This document shows positions 33,363 through 36,222 of a DNA stretch of 36,222 bases, piece by piece. The translations under genes and the position numbers were made by a program. Where the stretch lies: NCBI GenBank assembly GCA_021129775.1, contig JAJOKP010000135.1:1-36222 (forward strand). The letters run 5' to 3'. The notes beneath the pieces were generated by a model. It did no database searches. It was not told where the DNA came from and was given only the letters and a program-made list of their open reading frames with translations. The stretch's first letter is position 1, and each line of letters starts with the position of its first letter. Source of the DNA: Clostridiales bacterium. Its GTDB lineage: Bacteria; Bacillota; Clostridia; Peptostreptococcales; NVVX01.

Positions 33363-34211
33363 TTAATTATTGTTTCTAATGTAGTAAAATAGATACTGTT
33401 GTGCTATTCCGCAATGCTCACCAAAATAGGCTTGTGCAAATTCATTAATTGCTTTATTGTTTTTCTTCTCAAGTTGATAATAGTCTTTCAACAGTTTTTT
33501 TACCCAAGTATCTATGGGAAAAGCCGTAGTTTGTTCGCATGAAAAAAGCAAAATACAATCCGCTACTTTATCTCCAACACCCTTTAGTTTTTTCAATTCT
33601 TTTCTTGCCTCATCTAAACTCATTTTCTTAATACTGCTTAAATCGACCTCTTTTTTTACAACCAATTGGGTTGTTTCAAAAATATATGCATCTCTATATC
33701 CTACACCACATTCTCTTAAATCAGCGATAGTAGCTACACTTAATTGTTTGGGGGTTGGAAAAGCATAGTATTTTTCTCCTGCAATTAAGTCTATCAAATC
33801 GCCATATTTTTCGGAAATCTTTTCAATGGATTTCTTAATCCTCGGGATGTTATTATTTCCTGAAATAATGAAGGTTATTATCATTTCCCAAATATCTTGG
33901 TTTAATATGCGTATTCCATTGCCGTAAACAATCGCATTATCTAAACTTTCATCTTTGCCTCTAAAGTTTTCAATTACAGTTTTGTAGTTTCTAAGCAAGT
34001 CAAAATAGTTTTCCCAAATAAGCACAAAATCCTCTTTGCTAGCACCATAAATAACAATTTCACTGTCTTCTTTCACAATTTTAACAACTTTTCCAAATGC
34101 AATTATCGTATAGCTACCATTTTCATTTTCCTGCCACCTAAAAGTTTGTCCGCTATCGGCGATTTGTTTTAGTGAAAATTCTGTTACATCATCAATTATT
34201 ATTCTATTCAT
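33363..34211 (-). CDS. 8-oxoguanine DNA glycosylase (OGG1-type)
   Basis: DNA repair glycosylase/AP lyase of 282 residues that removes 8-oxoguanine. The N-terminal OGG domain has SGQTFRW (about 20-26). The helix-hairpin-helix is at about 205-225 (LKKLKGVGDKVADCILLF), with the catalytic Lys215 in GVGDKVAD and Asp234 in AFPIDTWVKK, which match the human Lys249 and Asp268 positions. GNNNIPRIKKSIEKISEKYG (about 118-137) is the conserved central helix pair. The C terminus has QQYLFYYIR. The gene ends next to the rubrerythrin promoter, and both deal with oxidative damage. All key residues are present. Confidence 0.92.
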   Translation of the reverse strand: MNRIIIDDVTEFSLKQIADSGQTFRWQENENGSYTIIAFGKVVKIVKEDSEIVIYGASKEDFVLIWENYFDLLRNYKTVIENFRGKDESLDNAIVYGNGIRILNQDIWEMIITFIISGNNNIPRIKKSIEKISEKYGDLIDLIAGEKYYAFPTPKQLSVATIADLRECGVGYRDAYIFETTQLVVKKEVDLSSIKKMSLDEARKELKKLKGVGDKVADCILLFSCEQTTAFPIDTWVKKLLKDYYQLEKKNNKAINEFAQAYFGEHCGIAQQYLFYYIRNNN

Positions 34212-34297
34212 AACAACCTCAACTTAATGCATTTTAAAGAAAGTTTAAACAAAGGCTCTCTAAAAATACTACAATTATTTTTTGTTTCCATTAACTC

Positions 34298-35491
34298 TTA
34301 CAAAGCCTGCGCAAATCTTTTCCCATACTCAAAAGCCCTATCCAACTCATCTTTTGAAGGTTTCATAACTATCTTTAATCCTTCATCAAACTGCTTTAAT
34401 TTCAACATTTTAAATCTTGCTTCAATATTAGGTACTCCTTCGCCACTCCACCCGTAGCTACCAAAAGCTGCCACTAGTTTTCTTGTATGCGTAATTGGTG
34501 ACATGTTCATTAACAAATCCCAAATTGGTGGCAACGCATCTCCATTAATAGTCGGTGTGCCAAATAAAACACCGTCTGCCCATTTAATTTGATTTAGTAC
34601 AAATTCTTTGTCTTCAACTTCCATATCGTACATATATACATCAATGATTACTTCTGACTTAATACCTTTTTCTATTGATTCCGCTATAGATTTAGTATAA
34701 CCGTAAGCAGATACATACGGTATAATTACTGTTTTTTTATTGAAAATGTTCTCTTCTGTAGCCCATTCCTTGTATAAACTCACAATATCCCAAGGATTTT
34801 CATCGAGTATTGGCCCATGCCCCGTTAAAATCATTTCAATATTTTTATCCTTAATTTTTTCAATAGCCTTTAACACATGAGGTTTAAATGGTCCCATTAT
34901 CATATCAAAATAGTATTTTAAAGCAAACGTATAATCTTCTTTGTTAGCTACTTTACTTATTAGCATTTTTTCAAAGCTATAATGAGCACCGAAACTGTCA
35001 CATGTTATTAAAACACGGTCTTCTTTAATATATGTGTACATTGTATCTGGCCAGTGTAAAAATGGAGCCATGATAAATTCCAGCGTTTTATCTCCTAAGT
35101 CAATAGCATCTCCCTCTTTAACAACAATACTCTCAAAATCGCCATTAACAATTTCTTTTAGAAACCTTATTGCGGCTCTTGCGCCAACAATTTTAATATT
35201 CGGATTTAGCTCCAACATTTTTTCTACAGATCCTGCATGATCTGGCTCTGTATGACTTACAACAATATAGTCGATTTTAGCAATATCAACAATTTCTTTT
35301 ATCTTATAAATGTATTCTTCAAAAAACTTAACCTTAACAGTCTCAAATAATGCTACTTTCTCATTCCCTTTTACTATGTATGAATTATAAGTTGTGCCAA
35401 ATTCAGTTTCCATTATTATATCAAAAGTTTTTAGCTCGGGGTGCAAAACACCGACCCATGTTATTCCATCTTTTATTCTTAAAGTTTTCAT
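34298..35491 (-). CDS. FprA family flavodiiron protein (A-type flavoprotein)
   Basis: Reduces oxygen to water, or nitric oxide to nitrous oxide, in anaerobes; electrons come through rubredoxin or related carriers. The protein has 397 residues. The beta-lactamase-like domain has iron ligands in SHTEPDHAGS (His80, Glu82, Asp84, His85), FLHWPDTM (His146), TCDSFGAH (Asp165) and TGHGPI (His225). The C-terminal flavodoxin domain (about 250-397) has the FMN loop YVSAYGYTKSIAESI (about 258-272) and FGTPTING, AAFGSYGWSGEG. There is no added rubredoxin or flavin reductase domain, so it is the minimal class A. It sits near rubrerythrin and the OGG1-type gene, giving a small oxidative-defence group. The promoter is at 35559-35587. 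Confidence 0.95.
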   Translation of the reverse strand: MKTLRIKDGITWVGVLHPELKTFDIIMETEFGTTYNSYIVKGNEKVALFETVKVKFFEEYIYKIKEIVDIAKIDYIVVSHTEPDHAGSVEKMLELNPNIKIVGARAAIRFLKEIVNGDFESIVVKEGDAIDLGDKTLEFIMAPFLHWPDTMYTYIKEDRVLITCDSFGAHYSFEKMLISKVANKEDYTFALKYYFDMIMGPFKPHVLKAIEKIKDKNIEMILTGHGPILDENPWDIVSLYKEWATEENIFNKKTVIIPYVSAYGYTKSIAESIEKGIKSEVIIDVYMYDMEVEDKEFVLNQIKWADGVLFGTPTINGDALPPIWDLLMNMSPITHTRKLVAAFGSYGWSGEGVPNIEARFKMLKLKQFDEGLKIVMKPSKDELDRAFEYGKRFAQAL

Positions 35492-35558
35492 AGTGCCTCC
35501 TATTTGATTTCCTTTATCTTGATTCTGTTTTACCTTGATTGCAATGATTACATTTTTA

Positions 35559-35587
35559 ATTCTAATACTTTTATTATCCTATGTCAA
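35559..35587 (-). promoter_or_regulatory. Strong sigma-A promoter for fprA
   Basis: TTGACA, 17 bp and TAGAAT on the minus strand, about 65 bp before the fprA start. This is the best -35 match in the window. Confidence 0.8.
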
Positions 35588-35639
35588 TATGAAAAGCAAA
35601 TGAATTCTATATTACTACTACCTCACATCATATTTGATT

Positions 35640-36222
35640 TTACCTAACAATAAAGTCTATTTGTTTTTTAATCGCTTGCCTAATATCGTTCAAATTAACG
35701 TTATCACCGTATACATACATCATTATAGATGCGCCAAATATTGAAAACAATGTACTTGCACATTCATCAACAGCAAAATTTTCTTCTAGTTTCCCTTGAT
35801 CTGCTAAATTGGAAAGCATTTCTCCTATTGTTCCTATCATATTATAGTCTAGCTTAATCATCACTTCTCTTATTGTTACATGTTCAGAGCTAGTGCCAAA
35901 AAAAATTGCAAATATTTCTTTTAGCGTCTGTTTATCAATTTTTTCAAACATATCAATATAAGTATTTATGAATACAAAAACTGTTTCAGCCGCACACATA
36001 CCTTCTTTTCCCGAAACCGAAATCACATTATCTATTTGAGGTGATTCAAATAACTCACTCATAACATGTATATATAACTCTGCTTTTGAACCAAAGTAAT
36101 TATATACTGTTCCCACACCAATACCAGCATGTTTTGAAATTATTCCGATTGTTGTATTACCATATCCATGTTGAAAGAAAATTTTCTTTGCAGATTCCAA
36201 TATTAGTCGCTTACATTTGTTT
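35640..36222 (-). CDS. TetR family transcriptional regulator, 5' end outside the window
   Basis: Partial gene that runs past the right edge of the window. The open frame reaches the edge with NKCKRLILESAKKIFFQHGY, the normal first helix of TetR proteins. The recognition helix region TTIGIISKHAGIGVGTVYNYFGSKAELY is intact; shown in parts it is TTIGIISKHAGIGVG and TVYNYFGSKAEL. The C-terminal 140 residues are the ligand-binding and dimer part and show no motif that I can name. An internal TTG near 36200 could be called as a start but would remove half of helix 1. It is upstream of fprA on the same strand with a promoter between them, so it may regulate fprA, but this is only positional. Confidence 0.88.
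   Translation of the reverse strand, partial: NKCKRLILESAKKIFFQHGYGNTTIGIISKHAGIGVGTVYNYFGSKAELYIHVMSELFESPQIDNVISVSGKEGMCAAETVFVFINTYIDMFEKIDKQTLKEIFAIFFGTSSEHVTIREVMIKLDYNMIGTIGEMLSNLADQGKLEENFAVDECASTLFSIFGASIMMYVYGDNVNLNDIRQAIKKQIDFIVR

Overview
This AT-rich window comes from an anaerobic, low-GC Firmicute of the class Clostridia, and it is chromosomal. The evidence is endospore genes (spoIIAA-spoIIAB-sigF, spoVAE, yunB), strong GGAGG-type ribosome binding sites, anaerobic oxygen-defence genes (rubrerythrin, FprA flavodiiron protein), a DRTGG/PHP/anti-sigma gene set, and a probable UGA-encoded selenoprotein. I see no rRNA, phage, transposase or CRISPR array. Almost everything is on the minus strand; only the PBP1A, UMF1-type transporter and PepF-like genes are on plus.

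Layout. 1-5.3 kb: obgE, tRNA-Leu(GAG), a MOSC protein, then PHP / DRTGG / ATPase / DRTGG genes that form an operon broken by about 300 bp of repeats, then a frameshifted SPOR-domain membrane protein. 5.4-10.8 kb: yebC, nadE, a Nudix protein with a damaged Nudix box, hflX, yunB, tyrS. 11-13.7 kb: a class A penicillin-binding protein. 13.7-15.5 kb: the spoIIA operon with an intact sigma-H promoter, but sigF is cut just before region 4 and joined to the last 70 codons of spoVAE. 15.6-18.5 kb: a two-gene unit (25-residue microprotein plus YvlD-like membrane protein) behind a promoter with a LexA-type SOS box in its spacer, then queG with an ArsR-like regulator, and a frameshifted CBS protein. 18.5-23.6 kb: signal peptidase I, UMF1 transporter, TSUP transporter, M3 peptidase. 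23.6-30.7 kb: a MacAB-like efflux operon with a two-component system, threonine aldolase and mnmA. 30.8-36.2 kb: DUF554 protein, RNase H, a HesB-like selenoprotein, rubrerythrin with an in-frame UGA, OGG1-type glycosylase, FprA and the start of a TetR regulator.

The window holds several lesions: two single-A deficits in A runs (SPOR, CBS), two internal deletions (sigF-spoVAE, efflux permease), a Walker A Lys-to-Glu change in the partner ATPase, and a nonsense codon in rubrerythrin. The two homopolymer lesions could be sequencing errors. The deletions and the Walker A change look more like real decay of sporulation and of one exporter, or assembly collapse in the case of the deletions. The most novel items are the SOS-controlled microprotein, the Sec-type HesB-like protein, and a tandem hairpin repeat with compensatory base changes.
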